Positions 7,162-14,223 of a stretch of DNA of 19,378 nt are shown piece after piece. A program made the translations under genes and the position numbers. The notes beneath the pieces were generated by a model. The model did no database searches. It saw only the letters and a program-made list of their open reading frames with translations, and was not told where the DNA came from. This DNA is from an uncultured Lachnospiraceae bacterium (GTDB lineage: Bacteria > Bacillota > Clostridia > Lachnospirales > Lachnospiraceae): positions 1 to 19,378 of the forward strand of contig UQWA01000041.1 in the NCBI GenBank assembly GCA_900544685.1, written 5' to 3'. Position 1 is the first letter of the stretch; the number at the start of each line of letters is the position of its first letter.

Positions 7162-7947
7162 TCATTTATCATAGCTTTTATAACCGATTTTATAAAAATG
7201 CATCAGAAGCTTTACCACTGGCTTTGGCCAGAACTTCGCAAACATTTCCAGTTCTTCCTGTGTCTTCTCCTGATTCTTTAGACACGCCTTGGTGGTAGCT
7301 CCATCATGAATCCGGTAGTAGAACAGATTCTTCGGAATATAGGTAAATCTTCCTTTTTCTTTTGCAATCTCCACAAACATATCCCAGTCCAGTGCATAAT
7401 GATAACCCGACTGAAAAATACTCTCTCCCAACATCGTTCTGTGATAACAGACCGACGGACAACAGATTCCATTTCCCAGGGACTGTACCCCCAGCTTTAC
7501 CCACCGCTTATCTGCCAGAAACGGCACCCGCAGTGGCAGCTTCATGATCTGCTTAATCAAAAGGCTCACATCCCATCGTACTTCCTGATGCTGATTGATA
7601 ATACGATAATCTGTCATGGCAATCAGAGTATTCGGATATTTCTCCAGATACTGATTCATATATCTCAGATAATCTTTATGATAGATATCATCCTGATGAG
7701 TGATCGTCACATACTCAGTCCCCGCCTGATCATAGGCATAATTCCAGTCATCCTGCAGATTACTCTTACCTTCCCGCACATAATATGGGAGCTGGTACTT
7801 CTTTGCCAGATCCTCAATATATGCATTTGGAGTAGATGTACATATGATCACGCCGGACTTCACCGACTGGTGTACCACTGATCGGATACTCTTCTCCAGA
7901 TAGGGGGATTCCCCATATGCACATACTGCAAATGTGTGACTGATCAT
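7162..7947 (-). CDS. Family 2 glycosyltransferase
   Basis: A 261-residue GT2 enzyme. The N-terminal fold begins SHTFAVCAYGESPYLEKSIR (3-22), with a donor-binding CTSTPN at 36-41, the metal-binding motif ITHQDDIY at 82-89 and a GICCPSVCYHR acceptor-side segment near 160. A YHYALDWDMF stretch around 182-191 carries the likely catalytic acid, and a YYRIHDGATT motif follows near 210-220. It appears full length for a short GT2. The ATG at 7945-7947 is preceded by AAAGGCGG at 10 bases, a modest ribosome site. It is a separate unit: a terminator lies between it and rfbC, and the conserved promoter block lies at 8028-8067. Its stop falls only about 5 bases from the IS200-type element, so the last few residues may be altered by the insertion. 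The sugar is unknown. Confidence 0.85.
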   Translation of the reverse strand: MISHTFAVCAYGESPYLEKSIRSVVHQSVKSGVIICTSTPNAYIEDLAKKYQLPYYVREGKSNLQDDWNYAYDQAGTEYVTITHQDDIYHKDYLRYMNQYLEKYPNTLIAMTDYRIINQHQEVRWDVSLLIKQIMKLPLRVPFLADKRWVKLGVQSLGNGICCPSVCYHRTMLGESIFQSGYHYALDWDMFVEIAKEKGRFTYIPKNLFYYRIHDGATTKACLKNQEKTQEELEMFAKFWPKPVVKLLMHFYKIGYKSYDK

Positions 7948-8027
7948 AGATTTTTAACCGCCTTTTGTAAATATTCAAATATACTATACCATAAAAATAT
8001 CATTTATCGCATGGTATAAGCTATTAT

Positions 8028-8067
8028 ATTATAACAGAGTCTTTTGCAAAGAGAAACCCTGTAGTTT
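8028..8067 (-). promoter_or_regulatory. Conserved extended -10 promoter block, copy B
   Basis: The minus strand carries the extended -10 TGTTATAAT (8028-8036) and the upstream stretch ACTACAGGGTTTCTCTTTGC. It matches the block at 4716-4755 at 35 of 40 positions. It lies 80 bases before the GT2 start at 7947. Downstream between 7948 and 8027 a second AT-rich string (GGTATAGTATA on the minus strand) could be another -10, but no partner -35 is evident. Nothing else is seen in 8068-8183. Confidence 0.65.
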
Positions 8068-8183
8068 CTTAAAAATTAGAAAATGTCTGACATTTCAGCA
8101 TTTTACTGCCAGAAAACTACAATACCTTGTCTAAGTGTTTTCAAAAAACATGATTTTCAGGATTATAACTTATTCTATTTTAA

Positions 8184-8211
8184 AAGAGCCACACCTCCCG
8201 GCATGGCTCTT
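8184..8211 (-). terminator. Terminator of the rfbABC operon
   Basis: TGGCTCTT at 8204-8211 pairs perfectly with AAGAGCCA at 8184-8191 around a 12-base loop. On the minus strand the stem AAGAGCCA / TGGCTCTT runs straight into TTAAAATAG. It lies 29 bases after the rfbC stop and separates the rfb operon from the glycosyltransferase at 7162. Confidence 0.75.
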
Positions 8212-8239
8212 CTCATTTTCTCTTCCCTTATTCTATTCC

Positions 8240-8848
8240 TTAGAACTTAAATGTATCCTTGATTCCCAGCCATTTCTGGTCTTTATCGCTCAGATTCAGT
8301 GCCGTACCATCTTCCATTGCGTATCCTTCTGCGGATGCGCTTCCCTGATAGCTGCCCTTTACCTGTGGCCACTGGATGCCGATCTCCGGATCATTCCATA
8401 CCATTCCACCTTCATCTCTTGGATGATAAAAGTCAGTGCATTTATAGCAGAATTCAGCAATATCGGATAATACCAGAAAACCATGTGCAAATCCCTGTGG
8501 GATGTAGAACTGCTTCTTGTTCTCTTCAGTCAGTTCGATGCCATAGTATTTACCGTAAGTCTCAGAATCACTTCTCAGATCTACGGCTACATCGTATACA
8601 GAGCCTTTGATCACACGAACCAGCTTACCCTGTGGGAACTGCTTCTGGAAATGCAGTCCACGCAGGACGCCTTTTGTGGAGCAGGACTGGTTATCCTGTA
8701 CGAATACCATATCCAGTCCGGCTTCTTTCATATCGTTTTCATTGTATGTTTCCATAAAGTATCCACGGGAATCTCCATGCACGGTCGGTTCGATCACGCA
8801 CAGTCCCTGGATGCCGCCTACATTTTTTTCTACTTTAATCTGTCCCAT
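8240..8848 (-). CDS. rfbC: dTDP-4-dehydrorhamnose 3,5-epimerase (intact copy)
   Basis: Third step of dTDP-L-rhamnose synthesis: double epimerisation of dTDP-4-keto-6-deoxyglucose in the cytoplasm. The 202 residues form the expected single cupin domain: VIEPTVHGDSRGYFMETYN near 18-36, the catalytic His in LRGLHFQKQF, PQGKLVRVIKGSVYDVAVDL with the active-site Lys, FYIPQGFAHGFLVLSD, and the Tyr-bearing FCYKCTDFY segment. The ATG lies two bases after the rfbB stop (TAACAATG), and its ribosome site GGAGA is within the end of rfbB, so the two are coupled. This is the only functional epimerase gene in the window; a broken near-copy lies at 5748-6226. Confidence 0.97.
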   Translation of the reverse strand: MGQIKVEKNVGGIQGLCVIEPTVHGDSRGYFMETYNENDMKEAGLDMVFVQDNQSCSTKGVLRGLHFQKQFPQGKLVRVIKGSVYDVAVDLRSDSETYGKYYGIELTEENKKQFYIPQGFAHGFLVLSDIAEFCYKCTDFYHPRDEGGMVWNDPEIGIQWPQVKGSYQGSASAEGYAMEDGTALNLSDKDQKWLGIKDTFKF

Positions 8849-8868
8849 TGTTATCTGTCTCCATACAT
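8240..8868 (-). repeat. Direct repeat of the rfbC region, copy 2
   Basis: Intact partner of the repeat at 5748-6246, in the same orientation, including the rfbB/rfbC junction. It still contains both 11-bp GAACTGCTTCT repeats (8507-8517 and 8636-8646), exactly 129 bases apart, between which the other copy was deleted. Confidence 0.85.
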
Positions 8869-9870
8869 CTTCTCATAGTAGTTCTGATATTCACCGGAAA
8901 TGATGGTTTCCCACCATTCTCTGTTTTCCAGATACCATTTGATAGTCTTCTTGATACCGTCTGCGAACTTGGTTTCCGGCAGCCAGCCCAGTTCATTGTG
9001 GATTTTGGTTGGGTCGATGGCATAACGCATATCATGTCCCTTACGGTCTGTCACATGTGTGATCAGACTTTCCGGTTTGCCCAGTTCTTTGCAGATCAGT
9101 TTTACAATGTCAATGTTCTTCATCTCGTTGTGTCCACCGATGTTGTAGACTTCTCCCACACGGCCATTATGAATAATCAGATCAATGGCCTTGCAGTGAT
9201 CTTCTACGTACAGCCAGTCACGAACATTCAGACCCTCTCCATATACTGGAAGTGGCTTGTCATTTAATGCATTGGCGATCATCAGCGGAATCAGTTTCTC
9301 TGGAAAATGATACGGTCCATAGTTGTTGGAACAGCGGCTGATGGTAACAGGCAGTCCATAGGTTCTGTGGTATGCCAGTACCAGAAGGTCTGCGCCAGCC
9401 TTAGATGAGCTGTATGGGCTGCTGGTGTGGATCGGAGTCTCTTCGGTAAAGAACAGATCCGGGCGGTCCAGAGGAAGATCCCCATATACTTCATCGGTAG
9501 ATACCTGATGATAACGGGTGATACCATATTTTCTGCAGGCATCCATCAGCACTGCGGTACCCTTGATGTTGGTATCCAAGAAAACTTCCGGATTCTCGAT
9601 AGAACGGTCTACATGGCTCTCTGCTGCAAAGTTTACCACAATGTCAGGATGTTCCTCTTCAAATAATTTATAAACAGCCTCTCTGTCTGTAATGCTTTCC
9701 TTTACAAAACGGAAGTTTGGATTGTCCATAACCGGTGCCAGTGTGGACAGGTTTCCTGCATAAGTCAGACAGTCCAGACACACAATACGGTAATCCGGGT
9801 ATTTCTTTAACATATGAAAAATAAAATTGCTTCCAATAAATCCGGCTCCGCCGGTAACGATAATATTCAT
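8851..9870 (-). CDS. rfbB: dTDP-glucose 4,6-dehydratase
   Basis: Second step of dTDP-L-rhamnose synthesis: NAD-dependent conversion of dTDP-glucose to dTDP-4-keto-6-deoxyglucose. The protein has 339 residues, the family norm. It starts MNIIVTGGAGFIGSNFIFHM with the Rossmann glycine motif, has STDEVYGDL near 120 with the catalytic Asp-Glu pair, YSSSKAGADLL (Tyr-x-x-x-Lys) near 150-160 and RCSNNYGPYHFPEKLIP near 180. I chose the ATG at 9868-9870, preceded by GGAGG at 10 bases; the longer in-frame reading overlaps the end of rfbA and lacks its own ribosome site. It is the second gene of the rfbABC operon, 19 bases after the rfbA stop. Confidence 0.97.
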   Translation of the reverse strand: MNIIVTGGAGFIGSNFIFHMLKKYPDYRIVCLDCLTYAGNLSTLAPVMDNPNFRFVKESITDREAVYKLFEEEHPDIVVNFAAESHVDRSIENPEVFLDTNIKGTAVLMDACRKYGITRYHQVSTDEVYGDLPLDRPDLFFTEETPIHTSSPYSSSKAGADLLVLAYHRTYGLPVTISRCSNNYGPYHFPEKLIPLMIANALNDKPLPVYGEGLNVRDWLYVEDHCKAIDLIIHNGRVGEVYNIGGHNEMKNIDIVKLICKELGKPESLITHVTDRKGHDMRYAIDPTKIHNELGWLPETKFADGIKKTIKWYLENREWWETIISGEYQNYYEKMYGDR

Positions 9871-9889
9871 GATATTAATTCCTCCATTT

Positions 9890-10786
9890 TTAATACAGTT
9901 GCTCTCTGTACTTTCCATCCAGTACATCCTTCAGATACTGTCCGTACTGGTTTTTCTTTACGATCTCATAAGTCTTCATCACTTCTTCTTTGCTGATCCA
10001 GCCATTGAGATAAGCAATCTCTTCCAGGCAGGCAATTTTGCGGTGCTGATGTGTCTCCACAGTCTTCACAAAGTTCGTAGCGTCTACCAGACTCTCATGT
10101 GTTCCGGTATCCAGCCAGGTAAATCCCTGTCCCAGAAGTTCCACATTCAGATCACCATTTTCCAGATAAATGCGGTTCAGATCCGTGATCTCCAGCTCAC
10201 CTCTGGCACTTGGCTTCAGGTTCTTCGCATACTCAACCACACGGTTGTCATAGAAATACAGACCGGTTACACAGTAGTTGCTCTTTGGCTGTGCCGGCTT
10301 TTCTTCGATGGAAATGGCTTTTCCATTATGATCAAATTCCACAATACCGAAACGCTCCGGGTCGTCTACATAGTAACCAAATACTGTAGCACCCTTGCCA
10401 TTCTCTGCATTTTCTACTGCAGTAGTCAGTCTCTTCTTCAGACCGTGACCTGCGAAAATATTGTCTCCCAGTACCATGGCTGCCGTATCATCACCGATGA
10501 AATCTGCACCAATGATAAATGCCTGTGCCAGTCCGTCCGGGCTTGGCTGTACAGCATAAGACAGACTCACTCCAAACTGATGTCCATCACCCAGCAGTTC
10601 CTGAAAACGTGGTGTATCCTGCGGGGTAGAAATAATCAGAATGTCACGGATTCCTGCGTTCATCAGCACTGACATCGGATAATAAATCATCGGCTTATCA
10701 TAGATCGGCAGTAACTGTTTGGATGTTACCATGGTCAGCGGATATAAACGTGTTCCGGATCCTCCTGCTAAAATAATTCCCTTCAT
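9890..10786 (-). CDS. rfbA: Glucose-1-phosphate thymidylyltransferase
   Basis: First step of the pathway: joins dTTP and glucose-1-phosphate to give dTDP-glucose and pyrophosphate. The 298 residues match the RmlA short form. Seen motifs: MKGIILAGGSGTRLYPLTMV with the nucleotidyltransferase signature, SKQLLPIYDKPMIYYP, the metal-binding Asp in MVLGDNIF near 110, FGIVEFD, SIEEKPAQPKSNY and WLDTGTHESL. GGAGAG lies 10 bases before the ATG. It is the first gene of the operon, with a 72-base interval to a minus-strand -10 that contains an 8-bp leader hairpin. The enzyme is usually feedback-inhibited by dTDP-L-rhamnose; sequence alone does not test this here. Confidence 0.97.
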   Translation of the reverse strand: MKGIILAGGSGTRLYPLTMVTSKQLLPIYDKPMIYYPMSVLMNAGIRDILIISTPQDTPRFQELLGDGHQFGVSLSYAVQPSPDGLAQAFIIGADFIGDDTAAMVLGDNIFAGHGLKKRLTTAVENAENGKGATVFGYYVDDPERFGIVEFDHNGKAISIEEKPAQPKSNYCVTGLYFYDNRVVEYAKNLKPSARGELEITDLNRIYLENGDLNVELLGQGFTWLDTGTHESLVDATNFVKTVETHQHRKIACLEEIAYLNGWISKEEVMKTYEIVKKNQYGQYLKDVLDGKYREQLY

Positions 10787-10808
10787 TTCTTTCGTACTCT
10801 CCTATCCT

Positions 10809-10828
10809 GGTCTTACCTTCGTAAGACC
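10809..10828 (-). promoter_or_regulatory. Leader hairpin upstream of rfbA
   Basis: GGTCTTAC and GTAAGACC form a perfect 8-bp stem with a four-base loop, ending about 7 bases from the rfbA ribosome site. No U-run follows, so it is not a simple terminator. It may stabilise the mRNA or affect translation; the role is unknown. Confidence 0.5.
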
Positions 10829-10857
10829 ACAAACAAATCTTTACTGGTTATAATTAC

Positions 10858-10888
10858 ATTATAAAAGGTGCCCTTAGGACACCTTCAA
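10858..10888 (-). promoter_or_regulatory. MerR-type promoter/operator facing rfbA
   Basis: On the minus strand a -35 TTGAAG (10883-10888) and a perfect -10 TATAAT (10858-10863) are separated by 19 bases, too long for normal sigma-A promoters but the hallmark of MerR-activated ones. The spacer is filled by a dyad: AAGGTGTCC, TAA, GGGCACCTT (10865-10885, one G-U position). The adjacent divergent gene encodes a MerR-family protein. Binding is inference. The same hairpin followed by TTTTATAAT could alternatively be read as a small terminator, but there is no upstream minus-strand gene close by. Confidence 0.65.
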
Positions 10889-10959
10889 GCATTTTTTATG
10901 TAAAATCTGCAAATTTGTAGCAGATGAACAAAAATCAGACGATTCTGATGGTCTATTTA

Positions 10960-10968
10960 TGGTACAAT
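10960..10968 (+). promoter_or_regulatory. Probable extended -10 of the MerR gene
   Basis: TGGTACAAT is an extended -10 lying 20 bases before the ATG at 10989. Initiation about 7 bases downstream would leave a short leader holding the AAGGGGG ribosome site. Just upstream is an inverted pair ATCAGA / TCTGAT (10934-10949) in the -35 region that could be an operator. No good -35 hexamer is seen. Confidence 0.4.
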
Positions 10969-10988
10969 ATATGGTAAGGGGGATCTAT

Positions 10989-12173
10989 ATGAAATTACCA
11001 GGCTTTTATTCTTCCGGTGAGTTTGCTGCCAAAGCACACATCACCAAGAAAACGATTCGATATTACGATGAACATCATATTTTAAAACCTTCTTTTGTCA
11101 ATGAAAACGGAGCCCGCTTTTATACCGATGAGGATTTTGCCAGATTGCAACAGATATTATTTTTAAAATATCTGGGTTTTTCTCTGGATGATATCCGAGA
11201 AATGACCATGAGGAACAGTGACCGCTCTTTTCTATCTGATTCTCTGCATATGCAGCTTGGATTGATGGAAGAACGCCTGGAGCAGATGCAGTTGATGAAG
11301 CAGGCTCTGCAAGAAGCTTCTGAAGCAGTGGATCATGGTGATCAGGTAAACTGGAGTCATATGCTGCAGGTTGTTAATGTCAATGAAATGGAACAGAAGC
11401 TAAAGAATCAATATCTGAATTCTTCCAATATTTCTGCCCGCATCAATCTGCATAAAGAATATACTGCCAACAGGCAAGGCTGGTTTCCATGGTTATATGA
11501 GCAGTGCCGCATTCGACCGGGTGATACGATTCTGGAACTTGGATGTGGTGATGCTTCCCTGTGGCTGGAAAATCAGAAACGTATACCAACGGATGTCCAT
11601 ATCATTCTGTCTGATCTCTCTGATGGTATGCTGCGTGATGTCAGGCGTTCCATTGGCACAGAAGACCAACGGTTCCATTTTGATGTCATGGATGCTCATC
11701 AGATCCATATGCCCGACAATAGCATTGATTTACTCATAGCCAATCATGTGTTGTTTTACTGTGAAAATCTGCAGCAGGTATTCCGTGAAGTAAAAAGGGT
11801 ACTAAAATCAGACGGTATTTTTGTGTGCAGCACTTACAGCAGCAATCATATGAAAGAAATCAGTGAACTGGTACAGGAATTTGATGATCGCATTGTATTG
11901 TCTGCTGATCGACTGTATGAACGGTTTGGCAAGGAGAATGGCGAACTTCTGCTAAAAAAAGAATTTGCGAATATTCGATGGATTCAATACGAAGACCATC
12001 TGAATGTAACCGATGCCGATGCTCTGATAGCCTATGTTCTTTCCTGTCATGGCAATCAGAATCGATACATTGTAGATCGATACCGTGATTTTCGATCTTT
12101 TGTAAAGAAAAAAACAGACAAGGGATTTTATATCACGAAAGATGCAGGTGTTTTTATTGTGAAAAAAATGTAA
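10989..12173 (+). CDS. MerR-family regulator fused to a class I methyltransferase
   Basis: A 394-residue two-part protein. Residues 5-75 form a MerR winged helix-turn-helix (FYSSGEFAAKAHITKKTIRY, then ARFYTDEDFARLQQILFLKY). Residues about 83-112 are a coiled coil typical of the MerR dimer helix. From about 150 the usual effector domain is replaced by a SAM-dependent methyltransferase: ILELGCGD (motif I, 181-188), acidic Asp209 in ILSDLSDGML, FDVMDAHQIHMPDNSIDLLI (motifs II-III) and LKSDGIFVCSTYS. I chose ATG 10989 because AAGGGGG lies six bases upstream; an earlier ATG at 10959 falls within the -10. It is divergent from rfbA and ends at its own terminator. The substrate is unknown; it may sense SAM or a small molecule that it methylates (inference). 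Confidence 0.9.
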   Translation: MKLPGFYSSGEFAAKAHITKKTIRYYDEHHILKPSFVNENGARFYTDEDFARLQQILFLKYLGFSLDDIREMTMRNSDRSFLSDSLHMQLGLMEERLEQMQLMKQALQEASEAVDHGDQVNWSHMLQVVNVNEMEQKLKNQYLNSSNISARINLHKEYTANRQGWFPWLYEQCRIRPGDTILELGCGDASLWLENQKRIPTDVHIILSDLSDGMLRDVRRSIGTEDQRFHFDVMDAHQIHMPDNSIDLLIANHVLFYCENLQQVFREVKRVLKSDGIFVCSTYSSNHMKEISELVQEFDDRIVLSADRLYERFGKENGELLLKKEFANIRWIQYEDHLNVTDADALIAYVLSCHGNQNRYIVDRYRDFRSFVKKKTDKGFYITKDAGVFIVKKM

Positions 12174-12178
12174 CCATA

Positions 12179-12226
12179 AAAAGATCTTCACCAGATATCT
12201 CATGCAGATTTCTGTGAAGATCTTTT
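12179..12226. terminator. Hairpin terminator between two convergent genes
   Basis: AAAAGATCTTCAC (12179-12191) pairs perfectly with GTGAAGATCTTTT (12214-12226), a 13-bp stem with a 22-base loop. The A/T ends make it usable in both directions: for the MerR gene on the plus strand and, 21 bases past the stop at 12248, for the ABC/Glf fusion on the minus strand. Confidence 0.85.
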
Positions 12227-12247
12227 CATTATGTTTTTTATATCATG

Positions 12248-14158
12248 CTACTCTTTTCCCAGCTCATGCCGTGCCGCTGCCAGTGCTGCATCAACGACCT
12301 TGTCCATGTCATAATACTTATACTGCCCCAGTCTTCCACCAAAGATGACATTTTTTTCTTTCTTTGCCAGTTCCCGGTAAGCTTCATACAGCTTGCTGTT
12401 CTTCTCATCATTCACTGGATAATACGGTTCCATGCCTGGCTTCCATTCCGTAGAATATTCTCTGGAAATGATCGTATAATCCTTTGGCTCTTCTGCCTCC
12501 AGTTCCGGCTCAAAATGCTTATGCTCAATAATTCTGGTATATGGTACTTCCCTGTCTGTGTAGTTCACTACTGCATTTCCCTGATAACTTGCCTCTTCCA
12601 CACGCTCTGTCTCAAAACGCACCGTACGGTATTCCAGATGACCAAGCTGATAATCAAAATATTCGTCAATCATACCGGTAAATACCACTTTTTTAAAGTT
12701 CTTATGCTTTTTCCGATACTCAAAGAAATCCGTATCCGTCTTGGTGTCAATGCCGTCCAGCAGATTTTCAATAATCTGCGTATATCCACCGATTGGGATT
12801 CCCTGATAAATATCGTTAAAATAATTATTATTATAGGTAAAACGCAGTGGAAGTCGCTTAATGATAAACGCAGGAAGATCCTTGCAGTCTCTTCCCCACT
12901 GTTTTTCCGTATAACCTTTGATCAGCTTCTCATAGACATCTTTTCCCACAAGAGATAATGCCTGTTCCTCCAGATTTTGCGGATCTGTAATATGCAGATC
13001 TGCGATCTGCTCTTCAATCCGGGCTTTTGCCTCTGCTGGTGTACGGATTCCCCATAACTTACTGAACGTATTCATGTTAAACGGCAGGTTATACAATTCA
13101 TCTTTATACACCGCCACCGGTGAGTTAATATAGTTATTAAATGAGGCATACTTGTTCACATACTGCCATACTTCACTGTTGCTTGTATGGAAAATATGTG
13201 CTCCATACTTATGCACATGAATGCCATCTACCTCTTCGGTATAAATATTTCCACCGATATGAGATCTTTTTTCCAGTACAAGACAGCGTTTTCCTGCCTT
13301 TTCCATCTCTCTGGCAAACACCGCTCCATACAGACCGGAACCTACTACCAGATAATCGTATACTTTTCCTTTTTTCTTAAAGATCTTTTCTCTCTTTTTC
13401 TGTCGTCTCTCAAGATCCAGACGATCCTGTTCTTCCTGATAAGCGTCGCATACTTCTTCTACATCACCGCTCATCCTGGTTTTTCCCTTATCCAGCCAGA
13501 TCGCATGGTCACACACTTCACGGACTGTCTTAATATTATGGGACACGAACAGCAGTGTGGTACCACTTTCCAGCAGCTCTGCCATACGTTCACGACACTT
13601 CTTACGGAAGTTCATATCTCCTACTTCCAGCGCCTCATCTACAATCAGCACATCCGGACAATCTACAGTAGCCACTGCAAATCCCAGTCTGGCTTTCATA
13701 CCGGATGAAAAGTTCTTCACTGGTGAGTCCAGAAACTTCTTGATATTGGCAAATTCCACGATCTCGTCAAAATGTTCATCCATGAACTCTCTGGAATGTC
13801 CCAGCAATGTTCCGTTCATGTAGATATTCTCTCTTGCTGTCAGTTCTCCGTCAAATCCGGCTCCCAGCTCGATCATAGGAGCAATGTTGCCTCTTACCTT
13901 GATCGTGCCCTTATATGGCTTCAGAATGCCTGCTATGGCCTTCAGGAAGGTAGATTTACCGGAACCATTTACTCCGATCAGTCCCCAGGATTCTCCTTTC
14001 TTTACCTTCAGAGATACATCATCCAGTGCCAGAAATTCCTGAAACATCAGTTCTTTTTTTACTAATTTGATCGCATATTCTTTTAAATTGTTTATTTTTT
14101 CATTAGACAGATTAAAACGGATGGTAACGTGATCCGCATCTACTACATACTTACTCAT
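12248..14158 (-). CDS. glf: Polysaccharide ABC exporter ATPase fused to UDP-galactopyranose mutase
   Basis: One uninterrupted 636-residue frame with two complete enzymes. Residues 1-243 are a Wzt/TagH-type export ATPase: Walker A GVNGSGKST (62-70), signature NFSSGMKARL (149-158), Walker B LIVDEAL (171-177), switch His in FVSHN (207). A basic, helical linker follows (about 244-265). Residues 266-636 are a full-length Glf flavoprotein: FAD site YDYLVVGSGLYGAVFAREME, RSHIGGNIYTEEVDGIHVHK, YGAHIFHTSN, KGYTEKQWGRD, IPIGGYT and the C-terminal FGGRLGQYKYYDMD. Glf converts UDP-Galp to UDP-Galf, the donor for galactofuranose chains. Wzt proteins often carry a polymer-recognition domain where Glf sits here. 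The partner permease is encoded just upstream. GCAGGAG precedes the ATG. A sequencing artefact is unlikely because the linker is coding-like and no stop or start interrupts it. Confidence 0.95.
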   Translation of the reverse strand: MSKYVVDADHVTIRFNLSNEKINNLKEYAIKLVKKELMFQEFLALDDVSLKVKKGESWGLIGVNGSGKSTFLKAIAGILKPYKGTIKVRGNIAPMIELGAGFDGELTARENIYMNGTLLGHSREFMDEHFDEIVEFANIKKFLDSPVKNFSSGMKARLGFAVATVDCPDVLIVDEALEVGDMNFRKKCRERMAELLESGTTLLFVSHNIKTVREVCDHAIWLDKGKTRMSGDVEEVCDAYQEEQDRLDLERRQKKREKIFKKKGKVYDYLVVGSGLYGAVFAREMEKAGKRCLVLEKRSHIGGNIYTEEVDGIHVHKYGAHIFHTSNSEVWQYVNKYASFNNYINSPVAVYKDELYNLPFNMNTFSKLWGIRTPAEAKARIEEQIADLHITDPQNLEEQALSLVGKDVYEKLIKGYTEKQWGRDCKDLPAFIIKRLPLRFTYNNNYFNDIYQGIPIGGYTQIIENLLDGIDTKTDTDFFEYRKKHKNFKKVVFTGMIDEYFDYQLGHLEYRTVRFETERVEEASYQGNAVVNYTDREVPYTRIIEHKHFEPELEAEEPKDYTIISREYSTEWKPGMEPYYPVNDEKNSKLYEAYRELAKKEKNVIFGGRLGQYKYYDMDKVVDAALAAARHELGKE

Positions 14159-14223
14159 GATATTCTCCTGCTCTGGTATCTGTTCATGCCTTCAAAAACA
14201 CCATTCTCATATTTTATCCTGCA

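Noticed and set aside
9827..10672. Long plus-strand open frame (281 codons) opposite rfbA
   Set aside because: It lies wholly antisense to a clear rfbA, has no ribosome site, and its protein has no recognisable domain; a shadow of biased codons.
10865..10885. Dyad upstream of rfbA as a simple intrinsic terminator
   Set aside because: It can form a 9-bp stem followed by TTTTAT, but no minus-strand gene precedes it, and its position exactly between matched -35 and -10 boxes favours an operator.
10959..10988. Upstream ATG as the start of the MerR gene
   Set aside because: This ATG falls within the probable extended -10 and has no ribosome site; ATG 10989 has AAGGGGG at correct spacing.
12245..12958. 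Plus-strand open frame (237 codons) opposite the Glf half of the fusion
   Set aside because: Antisense to conserved Glf motifs, hydrophobic low-complexity product, no ribosome site.
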